Shown here piece by piece: positions 1 through 10,800 of a stretch of 64,000 bases of DNA. The translations under genes were made by a program, and so were the position numbers. Position 1 is the stretch's first letter; each line of letters starts with the position of its first letter. The DNA is from Ariolimax columbianus (Eukaryota > Mollusca > Gastropoda > Stylommatophora > Arionidae), in contig JAVGWX010000019.1 of the NCBI GenBank assembly GCA_036924085.1, positions 16,443,131-16,507,130 on the forward strand, written 5' to 3'. Below the pieces are notes generated by a model. It was not told where the DNA came from, did not search any database, and saw nothing but the letters and a program-made list of their open reading frames with translations.

Positions 1-54
1 GGCGAGGAACATGTATCTGGCCACAACTTGTCTTACGCAACATGAAAGTCACTA

Positions 55-285
55 AATAGGCTCTGAACTGGTGTATCATGATGCAGGAAGAACTTAAAGA
101 GATAGGGATGATGAGATGTTTGACTGCGGAGCAACACATGACATTCGCAACCTGTTGATCTGCCCAAACCTCCTGGAAACATGCATTATTGATGTCATGT
201 TGAGGGGGATTGACAAGGCAACTCACATGGCTGAGCCATTATGTCTGACGTGGTGCACAGGACACAGAAAATAAAATAAGCATCT
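55..285 (+). pseudogene. Non-LTR retrotransposon C-terminal remnant
   Basis: A short stretch around 115-180 reads as a Cys/His segment (CGATHDIRNLLICP) of the kind found at the C-terminus of RNase-H-bearing non-LTR retrotransposon polyproteins. Nothing upstream or downstream is open for long, so only a decayed scrap remains. It differs from the LINE-A tail that follows and is probably another family. Assignment rests on this one motif. Confidence 0.35.
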
Positions 286-344
286 TATACCATTTCAATT
301 TCTCTTCTGTGCACTGGCACCAATTTTTGAAAACTACATTTTTT

Positions 345-1249
345 GATTGTTGTTTATGAAACAAGAACAGCCAGACTGAAAAAGAAAGAAGAGACATAAC
401 CCTGAGGTACATGACGAAAAACTACCCAAGCATGGACTGGACCCATGCATACACCGACGGTTCCGTAACAAACACAACACAGAACGGAGGTAGAAAAATA
501 ACACTGTCAGTGGCAACTGGAAAATACTCAAGCAATTTTAGAGCGGAGGCAGAGGCACTGAGGGCTGCAGTAGAAGAAATGGTGACAGGCAAAAGAAATT
601 AAAGCCATATAGTCCTGTTTACAGATGCCCTGGCCGTAGACACAGCACTAAAAAGCCAGAAAAATACTGAATTTAATGATTTAAGAGCAGTACTCTGTCA
701 ACTATGCCAGAAGTCTGCACCAAAAAGAGTAGTGGTACAGTGGGTTCCATCCCACTGTAACATCCAACGCAACGAGGAGGCAGACAGACTGGCAAAAGAA
801 GGTGCAAGACTACCACAACCAGATCCTAGTGTGATCTACGAAGAGTCCAAAAGGCTTATTAGAGCTAGATACATGACCAAATAGGAAACAGAACATACTG
901 GCTACACAAAAAAACCATGCTTATTACCAGTTGAACAGAAGAGAGCAGGTCGTGGTCTTCAGACTGCGCACAGGCCACAATAGACTAAGCTACCATCTAT
1001 TCAATAAATTGAAGATAGGTGGCACTGACGAATGCTCGTGTGGTACTGGGAAAATGACCGCTGAACATTTGCTGCAAAACTGCCCGACATACGAGGATCA
1101 GAGAAAGCAGATGTGGCCATCACCAGTGGCAACACTAGACAAGCTCTATGGCAGTGTCGACAGCCTCAGGATGACAGCTGCTTTTTTAGAAAAAATACAG
1201 GTTGACATCTGACAGCGTACGAAGAAGAAGAAGAAGATTGTTGTTTATG
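345..1249 (+). mobile_element. LINE-A copy, 5'-truncated, flanked by target-site duplication
   Basis: This is the 3' part of a non-LTR retrotransposon encoding RNase H and the C-terminal Cys/His tail. RNase H landmarks are visible in order: YTDGS near 455, FRAEAEAL near 540, TDALAV near 622 and [11 protein letters not shown] near 770, followed by [18 protein letters not shown] near 1032-1085. The copy is dead: a stop follows KRN at about 601, TGG has become TAG near 882, and the frame shifts near 910. It ends in (GAA)n. The sequence GATTGTTGTTTATG occurs at 345-358 and 1236-1249 as a target-site duplication, so the insertion is delimited exactly. Confidence 0.9.
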
Positions 1250-2084
1250 CCTCTTCCATGTTCAGAGATGTGATCATTTGTCATTGCCATGTCTGTAACA
1301 AGAGTTTTAAAATAATATTGTTTGCCCCATACACAATCTTTATAGATCTCCCTTTACGACATGCTTATTAGCGTTTTGCAATCACAGTATCTCCAACCTC
1401 AAAGAGTGGCAATGGTAACAATAAAAACATCAAATGGAAAATATAGATATGCTCTTTACAGCTTGTATCGCCCGACACTGACCACTGAAAATTAAAAAAA
1501 TGGTTCCACTTCTCGGCAAAAATCGATCTCTGAATTTCATGTTTTTGAAGGCTCTAAGTAATTGTTGCATTAGCACATGCGTAATTGATGTTTAGCCATA
1601 CAATTATTTCCAGCAGGTCGATTTCAGCGTGTTTTATGTTCTTTGAATGTCTATCCAATTTTTGCAAGGGAAGTTGGGCTTCAAGACAGTAGAAATGTTT
1701 TGTTATTTGATCAGTTCAACGATCTCGCATCTGGATTACTTATGGATATTCAACACATGCCCAATTCAGACTTTGACTGGAACATGTAATATGAAAGGTA
1801 TGTGTATAGGAATTGATGTATATATCAGCGGAACATCTGACGGGATAAGTGCAAAAAAAACCATTTCCCTCCAATTTCCACCTGCACATTAATGTCATTT
1901 AATGCTTCATACTAATGTATGATCTTTATTATGGATATGTCATAGATAGTTCAATTATGTGTCTCACAATATTTAGATCATAATTTTCGCTCAACTTGTT
2001 CAATAACAATGAGTTTTATTTGGATTAAAACTTTGACACACAAATTCCAACATTTTTGTTTAGGCTGAAAAACACAAATTGGCA
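1250..2084. other. AT-rich stretch, no recognisable gene
   Basis: Only short open frames without recognisable motifs are present, and no tandem repeat or transposon end was seen. It lies in the 3' flank of COG8. Confidence 0.5.
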
Positions 2085-2254
2085 TTCTGCCGAAGATGGA
2101 TGTGTCGGACCGAACAGTGCAAATATCGCAGTCAAGCTGTAAACTAGCGACACAATGCATTCCGTTCTCCAGACTACATCCTGCTACTTGCAAAGCTCTG
2201 TACAGGGCTAGGTAACGAGAGATTGAGAACGAACGAAGAAGAAGAGGAGAGACA
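2085..2254 (+). mobile_element. SINE-2, short form
   Basis: A unit of about 170 bp running from CTGCCGAAGATGGATGTG through the conserved core CAGTCAAGCTGTAAAC to a tail of GAACGAAGAAGAAG. The same unit recurs at 26565, 33324 (reverse) and 34318, and forms the 3' half of a longer 360-bp unit found elsewhere in the window. No coding capacity was recognised. The (GAA)n tail matches that of LINE-A. Confidence 0.8.
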
Positions 2255-2339
2255 AATTGGCAAAATTAATCTAGACTGAAAAAGATTAAGACAGTTGGAA
2301 AAGTGAAAACAAATAGATCAGTGAGGGATGAGTTGTAAA

Positions 2340-2812
2340 ACAGTTGTTGGCAGATTCTTCAAACATGAGAACTTCAATCATTGCTAATATACCTACAAGG
2401 TCAATATATCACAAGAGCTTTTATAAATATAAATCACGTATATTTATGTCGACACTGTGCTACCAGTGCCAAACATGGCCTCTACCCAGGGCGCATGAGA
2501 ACAGAATTTCGACATGTGAAATGAAGTGTTTAAGGAAGGTCATCGAAGTTACCAGGAGAGACAGAATGCAAAACGACAATATTTGAAGTATGGTCGGCAC
2601 TACGTCTTGTGCAGAATACATTTCCAGACAGAAAATAAGTTGTTTTGGTCATCTCATGAGAATGCACCCTCATCAACTTCCTCTGATGGCTTACAACACT
2701 GGTAGATTTGGCTATAGGTCAAGAGGACGGCCACGAGGTAGGTGGATAGATGACATTAAAGTGATTGTGCAGCGACACAAGATCACATTCATCAACGCCT
2801 TATGCGCCCCAT
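2340..2812 (+). pseudogene. Reverse transcriptase C-terminal fragment
   Basis: Translation gives a diverged C-terminal region of a non-LTR reverse transcriptase: a thumb-like STCEMKCLRKVIEVTRRDR segment near 2510-2565, then KISCFGHLMRMHP and RSRGRPRGRWIDDIK near 2635-2760. A stop at about 2584 breaks the frame. The final codons run straight into the 39-bp tandem array, whose unit appears to be an amplification of the element's own 3' coding end. Family level is uncertain. Confidence 0.65.
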
Positions 2813-3042
2813 GACGCTCAACGGCACAAGTCTAAAGAAAACTCTCCCCATGACGCTCAACGGCACAAGTCTAAAGAAAACTCTCCCCATGACGCTCAAC
2901 GGCACAAGTCTAAAGAAAACTCTCCCCATGACGCTCAACGGCACAAGTCTAAAGAAAACTCTCCCCATGACGCTCAACGGCACAAGTCTAAAGAAAACTC
3001 TCCCCGTGACGCTCAATGGGACAAGTCTAAAGAAAACTAACT
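2805..3042 (+). repeat. 39-bp tandem repeat, 6 units
   Basis: Units start at 2811, 2850, 2889, 2928, 2967 and 3006 (ATGACGCTCAACGGC), an exact 39-bp spacing. The first five are identical or nearly so; the sixth carries GTG and TGGG variants. The period is 13 codons, so the repeat reads in frame as PMTLNGTSLKKTL continuing the upstream reverse transcriptase fragment. Homogeneity implies recent expansion. Confidence 0.95.
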
Positions 3043-3718
3043 ACTAACTAAATAAATGGAAAATGATAGATGTCTTTCAGCTTCCACTGAACAATGTTGT
3101 ACCCCAAGACATCCCAAAGTGTTGGTCTGCAGACGGACATTGGTCTGTAGTCTGTAAGTCACCAATCACACAGACTGGTACAGAGTTATTGCTGAAGGTG
3201 TTCAGAAACATGAGGCATCAAGAATAGATGAGGCCATACAGAGACGATCAGTTCACAAGTCAACTCACATCAACCCTTCCTCAACCCTGGTGGAAGGAGG
3301 TGTCTTATTTCCCTGTACAAAGTGTAGCAGACAACTCAGATTGGCTTATTTGGCCATCTTCGAACTCATGAGAACAGTTTACAGTGAATGCTGACAAAGT
3401 GGTCCTCATTGATTACGATGAACAAACAACAGTCTGTAAGCCCTCAGCTGCTGGTTCCCAAAATAGTGTAAAAAAAAGGTAATAACTATTACATTTTTGT
3501 TAAACAGTCGTAACAGAAAATTCTTATAATGGCTATCATTAGATGGTAACACAATCGTAGAATTAGCTAAGCATGCATTTAACTATTTTCAGTCCTGAAT
3601 AACTTTAATACCCACTGCACAGCAACAATCCAAATATATTATTTAATATTGTAATTATTATTCTGTCTAACGAAATCTTATACTTTAAAAAAAAAATACT
3701 AGTATCTACATTCTTTCG
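3043..3718. other. 3' flank of COG8, nothing recognised
   Basis: No convincing open frame, array or transposon end was found. Weak reading-frame traces near 3090-3450 might be degraded transposon sequence but carry no diagnostic motif. Confidence 0.4.
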
Positions 3719-3968
3719 TAGGGGGACGACGTGGGCTAGTTGTTAAGTGGGTCGACTCACAACCAGAAGGTGCTGGGTTCGTTCTCTATCCCAGCACAGG
3801 CCGTTACCCCTGGGAAGCAAACTCTTAAAAAATGCAGGAGAATGTAGACCCTAACATAAAATGCACGCCCAAGTCCAATGCACTGTACCGACGACAGGTG
3901 TAAAATAAAAACATAATGCAATGCACACTGCCTTGGGAAATGACATGAGGAGAACGGAAAAAAAATTT
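3719..3968 (+). mobile_element. SINE-1, tRNA-derived SINE
   Basis: The head resembles a tRNA, with an A-box-like GGGCTAGTTGTTAAGTGGG and a B-box-like GGGTTCGTTCTC about 40 bases later, as in RNA polymerase III internal promoters. The body (AAAATGCA, TAAAATAAAAACATAATGCA) is shared with copies at 30064, 59674 and 62200. It ends in an A-run. It lies antisense to COG8, just beyond its 3' end. Confidence 0.8.
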
Positions 3969-3971
3969 ATT
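3966..3971 (-). promoter_or_regulatory. Candidate polyadenylation signal of COG8
   Basis: AATAAA on the minus strand lies about 205 bases downstream of the COG8 stop codon, at the junction of the SINE-1 A-tail and older flank. It is the nearest AATAAA I see. No transcript evidence is available. Confidence 0.4.
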
Positions 3972-4175
3972 TGGTCAAGAAATGGTTTGTGTGAGAAGGA
4001 TGAGGCATTTTCCTGCTGTAGTAATTATATGTTTCGTGTTTCAAGGTTTATGGTGCAAAGGCTTAAGATGGATGTAAAAAGTACAATAATTAATAAATTG
4101 GGCATCAGTCCCTGCTGCAATGGAAAAATTCCTGGCAGTTCATCACACTGAAACGCTTTGGAATCACTTTTGTAC

Positions 4176-4862
4176 TCAATCTTGCTTTGAAGAATCTTCC
4201 GGCATTGGCACCAAGTCAAGGTCTATGGCTGGGCTGGATTCCTCTAGATTTAGATTATCTAAGTCATCCAGATTAAACTCTTGTGTGTCCCAACCAGCTT
4301 CGACATCCGAAGGGGGCATACCTGGTTGCTCAGACACTTCAAAGATTTGATGAGCTGGTTGTTGGGAGTCTTGTGATGGTGCTAGTATGACTTCACTGAC
4401 AGCAATCTCTTCTGAAGAGTTCCCTGCCAACTCAGGTCTGGTTTCTGGAGTCTCAGACATCCCATTTAACGAGTCATCAACTTCATCTGAAGCAAACGGT
4501 GGCAGTACAGGTAGATCTGTAAATGGAACAGGTGAAGGGCCATCTCCAGCCCCCTTGTCATTTGAACCTTCATTAGAAATCGGTATATCGTCCTCATATT
4601 TGATGGGCGAAGGAGCATCGTGTTGCTGCTCGGCTGACATCACCAATGAAGCAGCAACAGAACCTGCTGGAGGAGAAGAAACAACATTGTCGATGTCTGC
4701 TGGATGCCCATTTGGACTATCCTCACCATCAGAATCGATGGTGAATGTCACAGGTTTGGCTGCCTCTGCAGTCTGCTCTAATGGAGCTGGAGAAACTACA
4801 ACTGGCATAAGATGGTTCACACTGGCCAAGACAACTGAAAGGTCCACTTGACCTATACAACC
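4176..4862 (-). CDS. COG8: COG8 last coding exon (acidic C-terminal tail)
   Basis: The acceptor TTCCTGCAG precedes GGT at 4862 and the TGA stop is at 4178-4176, giving 228 residues. The first part ([20 protein letters not shown]) aligns with the last conserved COG8 block. The rest is rich in Pro, Ser, Asp and Glu, and ends with acidic [15 protein letters not shown] and [15 protein letters not shown]. By family knowledge the corresponding human tail is roughly 90 residues, so this one is well over twice as long. It looks intrinsically disordered. The complementary strand is also open for 154 codons, a by-product of composition. Confidence 0.93.
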   Translation of the reverse strand, partial: GCIGQVDLSVVLASVNHLMPVVVSPAPLEQTAEAAKPVTFTIDSDGEDSPNGHPADIDNVVSSPPAGSVAASLVMSAEQQHDAPSPIKYEDDIPISNEGSNDKGAGDGPSPVPFTDLPVLPPFASDEVDDSLNGMSETPETRPELAGNSSEEIAVSEVILAPSQDSQQPAHQIFEVSEQPGMPPSDVEAGWDTQEFNLDDLDNLNLEESSPAIDLDLVPMPEDSSKQD

Positions 4863-7800
4863 CTGCAGGAACAAAATGGGTAGGTTAAGATATTCGTAAA
4901 TACAGGTCAAGAGTTTCTCATATTATGGAAATATAAAAACAGTGCACGGAATATGCAAATTTGGAATCAGGAAGAGAACTAATTCAGACAGCTCACCATC
5001 TCCAACAGATGTCTCCGCCACATCAAACCAAGAGCATCACATTCAAACAGATTACCATCTCCAACAACCTCAAATTAATCTCCAACACCACCACCAAAAC
5101 CTCCAACAACCTCTCCCAAACCTCCAACAACTTCATCCAAACCTCCAACAACCTCACCCAAACCTCCATCAACCTCACCCAAACCTCCAACAACCTCACC
5201 CAAACCTCCAACAACCTCACCCAAACCTCCAACAACCTCACCCATACCCCCAACAACCTCTCCCAAACCTCCAACAACCTCTCCCAAACCTCCAACAACC
5301 TCTCCCAAACCTCCAACAACTTCATCCAAACCCCCAACAACCTCACCCAAACCTCCAACAACCTCACCCATACCTCACCCAAACCTCCAAAAACCTCCAA
5401 CAACCTCACCCAAACCTCCAAAAACCTCACCCAAACCTCCAACAACCTGACCCAAACCTCCAAAAACCTCACCCAAACCTCCAACAACCTTTCCCAAACC
5501 TCCAACAACCTCACCCATACCTCCAACAACCTTTCCCAAACCTCCAACAACCTTACCCAAACCTCCAAAAACCTCTCCCAAACCTCCAACAACCTCACCC
5601 ATACCTCACCCAAACCTCCAACAACCTCACCCATACCTCACCCAAACCTCCAACAACCTCACCCAAACCTCCAACAACCTCACCCATACCTCACCCAAAC
5701 CTCCAACAACCTCACCCATACCTCTCCCAAACCTCCAACAACCTCACCCAAACCTCCAACAACCTCACCCATACCTCTCCCAAACCTCCAACAACCTCAC
5801 CCATACCTCTCCCAAACCTCCAAATACCTCACCCAAACCTCCAACAACCTCACACAAACCTCCAACAACCTCACCCAAACCTCCAGCAACCTCACCCATA
5901 CCTAACCCAAACCTCCAACAACCTCACCTATACCTCACCCAAGCCTCCAACAACCTCACCCATACCTCACCCAAACTTCCAACAACCTCGCCCATACCCC
6001 TCCCAAACCTCCAACAACCTTACCCAAACCTCCAAAAACCTCACCCATACCCCTCCCAAACCTCCAACAACCTTACCCAAACCTCTAAAAACCTCATCCA
6101 TATCTCTCCCAAACCTCCAAAAAACCTCACGCATACCTCTCCCAAACCTCCAAAAACCTCACCCATACCTCAAACAACCTCACCCATACCCCTCCCAAAC
6201 CTCACCCAAACCTTCAACAACCTCACCCATACCTCCAACAACCTTTCCCAAACCTCCAACAACCTCACCCAAACCTCCAAAAACCTCACCCATTACTCTC
6301 CCAAACCTCCAACAACCTCACCAATACCGCCAACAACCTTTCCCAAACCTCCAATAACCTCACCCAAACCTCCAACAACCTCACCCAAACCTCCAAAAAC
6401 CTCACCCAAACCTCCAAAAACCTCACCCAAACCTCCAACAACCTCACCCAAACCTCCAACAACCTCACCCATACCTCACCCAAACCTCCAACAACTTCAC
6501 CCATACCTCACCCAAACCTCCAACAACCTCACCCATACCTCACCCAAACCTCCAACAACCTCACCCAAACCTCCAACAACCTTACCCATACCTCTCCCAA
6601 ACCTCCAACAACCTCACTCATACCTCACCCAAACCTCCAACAACCTCACCCATACCTCTCCCAAACCTCCAACAACCTCACCCATACCTCTCCCAAACCT
6701 CCAACAACCTCACCCAAACCTCCAACAACCTCACCCATACCTCCAACAACCTCACCCATACCTCTCCCAAACCTCCAACAACCTCACCCAAACACCTCAC
6801 CCAAACCTCCAAATACCTCACCCATACCCCTCCCAAACCTCCAACAACCTCACCCAAACCTCCAAAAACCTCACCCAAACCTCCAACAACCTCACTCAAA
6901 CCTCCAAAAACCTCACCCAAACCTCCAACACCCTCTCCCAAACCTCCAACAACCTGACCCAAACCTCCAAAAACCTCACCCACACCTCCAACAACCTTTC
7001 CCAAACCTCCAACAACCTCACCCATACCTCCAACAACCTTTCCCAAACCTCCAACAACCTCACCCAAACCTCCAACAACCTCTCCCAAACCTCCAACAAC
7101 CTCACCCATACCTCACCCAAACCTCCAACAACCTCACCCATACCTCCAACAACCTCACCCAAACCTCCAACAACCTCACCCAAACCTCCAACAACCTCAC
7201 CCATACCTCCAACAACCTCACCCCTACCTCCAACAACCTCACCCATACCTCTCCCAAACCTCCAACAACCTCACCCATACCTCTCCCAAACCTCCAACAA
7301 CCTCACCCATACCTCTCCCAAACCTCCAACAACCTCACCCATACCTCTCCCAAACCTCCAAATACCTCACCCAAACCTCCAACAACCTCACCCAAACCTC
7401 CAACAACCTCACCCAAACCTCCAACAACCTCACCCAAACCTCCAACAACCTCACCCATACCTCTCCCAAACCTCCAAATACCTCACCCAAACCTCTAACC
7501 TCACCCAAACCTCCAAAAACCTCACCCAAACCTCCAACAACCTCACCCAAACCTCCAACAACCTCACCCAAACCTCCAAAAACCTCACCCAAACCTCTCC
7601 CAAACCTCCAACAACCTCACCCAAACCTCCAACAACCTCTCCCAAACCTCCAAATACCTCACCCCTTACCACCAAATACCTCTCCTCATACACCTAACAG
7701 TGACACTCACCTTCTTGCCCAGCTCTGACAAAGAGATACCCAGGGCAATAGCCAGTTGAGCCGGAGGAAACAGAGACTGCAGACACTTGTTTAGGTAGGG

Positions 7801-10800
7801 AAGAAGGTCCGTGGCATAAGTGGCACAGAACTGCTCAAACTGAGCCTTTTCTTTTGCGTTGAAAGTTGTTTCCTCAGCTCTGACAGAAACAAAGAATTTG
7901 TAACACATAAAGTTTAACTTCACCTACAGATGTCACATATAATCTTAATCCAGCCTTCAAGTACCTCAAGTTTAACTTCACCTACAGATGTCACATATAA
8001 TCTTAATCTAGCCCTCAAGTACCTCAGGTTTAACGTCACCTGCAGATGTCACCTATAATCTTAATCCAGCCTTCAAGTACCTCAGGTTTAACTTCACCTA
8101 CAGATGTCACCTATAATCTTAATCCAGCCCTCAAGTACCTCAGGTTTAACTTCATCTACAAATGCCACCTTTAATCTTAATCAAGCACCTAAAGATTAAC
8201 AACTAAAGCTGGATGACGATTGGGGAAAAGATATCTCATATTGTGATCCGTTTGGATTCTCAGACAAAAGGTGCGTCACTTTTACAAGAACACATATCAA
8301 CAAATAATTTTCATAGTTCTTCTTCTTCTTCGTACGCTGTCAGACGTCAACTTAAATTTGTTCGAAGAAAGCAGCTGTCATCCTGAGGCTGTTGACACTG
8401 CCATAGAGCTTGTCTAGTGTTGCCACTGGTGATGGCCACATGTGGTTTCTCTGGTCCTCGTATGTTGGGCAATTTTGCAGTAGATGTTCAGCGGTCATTT
8501 TACCAGTACCACAAGTGCATTCGTCAGTGCCACCTATCTTCAGTTTATTGAATGGGTGGTACCTCAGTCTGGCCTGTGTGGAGTTTGAAGACCACGACCT
8601 GCTCTCTTCTGTTCAACTGGTAATAGGCATAATTTTTTGTGTAATTTTCATAGTTCACTATTGGTGAACTTTTTGTAAAGACCTAATGAATGTTCATTGT
8701 GTTCTGTACATCAAAATTTGGTAAAATGCGAACAAAATTGATAAAAACTATACTAAAATCTTCATACAAATCTATGCATTTCATATGTATTTCTCATGAA
8801 AATAATATATTGAAGCCTGAATAAAAGTCACATTTTTGTGAAGAATTCATTATTTTACTATTCAATGCAATTTTTAATTTTCATTTTAAATGACAATAAA
8901 TAATTATACAAGTAACAAGTAAAGTAAAGTAATCCATAGCATTACAGCCGTAGGGGTGTGAGGTCTTAGTGATCTCATATTTCAAAGGCTTGGCTATTTG
9001 AGGGCTGTAGTCATCATCTCTGCCTCGCTGCTTTTACTTCCTGGACTGAACCGGTACCCATTTAAGGCTGGGTCGACCCGGGAGCAGTTGCGGTCTGAAA
9101 AAAAACATTTCCATCTCTACTAGGGAATGAACCCGGGACCACTCAGGTGCGAAGTCAGCGCACTAACGACTGCTCTACGCAGCTCCCTAAATAACCAAAA
9201 GTAAATTTTTTTTTTAAATTTTCTCATTTAAAGTTTTTATTAATACTAGGATGTTTTTGCTTTTTGACAAATCAGCTGCAAAGTTTGGCTCAAAACATTC
9301 TGAAACTATAGCACGACAAGAGGTCATGAGGATATGAGTGGAATTTTACATATGTATATCTTGATCATGATGACCTGTTTCTCAGCATAGCTGCGGGTTC
9401 CAACTTTGTCTCCATCTGACTCTGTTCTGGGCCACGAAGTCCAGTGCGTGGTAAGCACTCCTCAGATGTTGTGTACAGCAAGGGAGTCTGTCCAATGCAT
9501 TGGAGTTCTCCCCCGTGGTCTCTTTTTACCTCGGAGTACCAGATTGCTGTTGTCGTGCTCCATTGACCATCATTTCGTTGCAACATGTGACCTGTCCATC
9601 TATGTTTTGCTTTGTACTGCATAATTGAAGGAGGACAATGATCGTATGTCAGAATTGTGGTTTATACGTTGGTTCCAGAGAGTGATTCCGACCAACGGTC
9701 TCTTTCAATTTGTCCTCCAGTGATTTTGTTAATTTCCGTGTCTCAGCGCAGTAACATATTGCAGAGATCACAGTGGAGAAGCTTTTAGGTTCTGGTCTTG
9801 ACAACAACCCAGGACTGAGTTAATGGACAAGAAGGCAGCCCTTCATTATATGTATATTTAATAGTAAATAGAAAGAAACTATGTTTTTCAGTAAAAATCT
9901 TTTAAATGTCCAATATCCATCAAAACTTGACAGATTAACAGGTCGCAGTAGTGAAGTTTTTGTATGGGAAAAAATCATGAAAAAAAACTAGTAAAAGTTG
10001 ATTAAGGTTGAGCTTAATCAAAATTTAAAAATGGGTATGGTCAGATACCGCACCGAGACGAGAACACAAACAAAACCTACGTTACGACCAATAGGCCTTC
10101 ATCAGGGACAACAACACTGAACAAACAAATCAACATATAAGAAAAAATGGTCAACTCATCTGTTTCAGGTGGGAGACGCTTTCTGTCTAAGCGACCGGTC
10201 GTGCCAAGTACTCGATAGAAACTGAAATAGGAGCGGTCAAACAAAAAGTGGCGGAATATGCCTGATAAGCCAAGCGTGGCCAAATAGTGGTACAGATAGG
10301 AGAACAATGAGAAGGCAATATAAGCCGGGAGGGCGTGATATTGATATAAGAGGGGGGGGAAGAGAACTGATGGAAGAATGGGGGGGGGGGGGGAGGAGAA
10401 GGAAGACAAATAGATGGGGGCCAGTGTGAGGGTTTAAGAAAAAGTATGGAAGATATTTATACCATGTGGTTGGAGACAGCCCATACTCGAGATAAGTCTG
10501 TTCTCAAGGGCGAATCGATGACGATCGTCAGAGAAGCACGAAACTAGACCAGTGACACTGACGTCAGCCATACCCCGGTGCTCAGGACCATTGAAGTGGC
10601 TGGCAATTGGGGAACCAGTGCTGTTGCGGATGTCGTTGAGGTGTTGGCGGAAACGCTCCCGTAGTTCCATACCAGTTTCCCCAATGTAAGTCATACCACA
10701 CTGGCGGCAGATGATGGAATAGATGAGGTTACGAGATTTGCATGTGAACCCCTCTTTGATAAAGAATTCAGCCTTAGGAAAGGTAATGGAGCGAGAAAGG

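Noticed and set aside
3721..3795. tRNA genes at the heads of SINE-1, SINE-3, SINE-4, SINE-5 and SINE-6
   Set aside because: No complete acceptor-stem pairing was seen, the same heads recur with the same downstream body, and two are bounded by target-site duplications, so they are SINEs.
4387..4851. 154-codon plus-strand frame
   Set aside because: Antisense shadow of the COG8 last exon, whose low-complexity composition leaves the complement open.
4942..6357. 471-codon Pro/Gln/Asn-rich open frame resembling a secreted low-complexity protein
   Set aside because: It is the 21-bp minisatellite read in one frame; neighbouring frames and the opposite strand are also open for the same reason, and it lies inside a COG8 intron.
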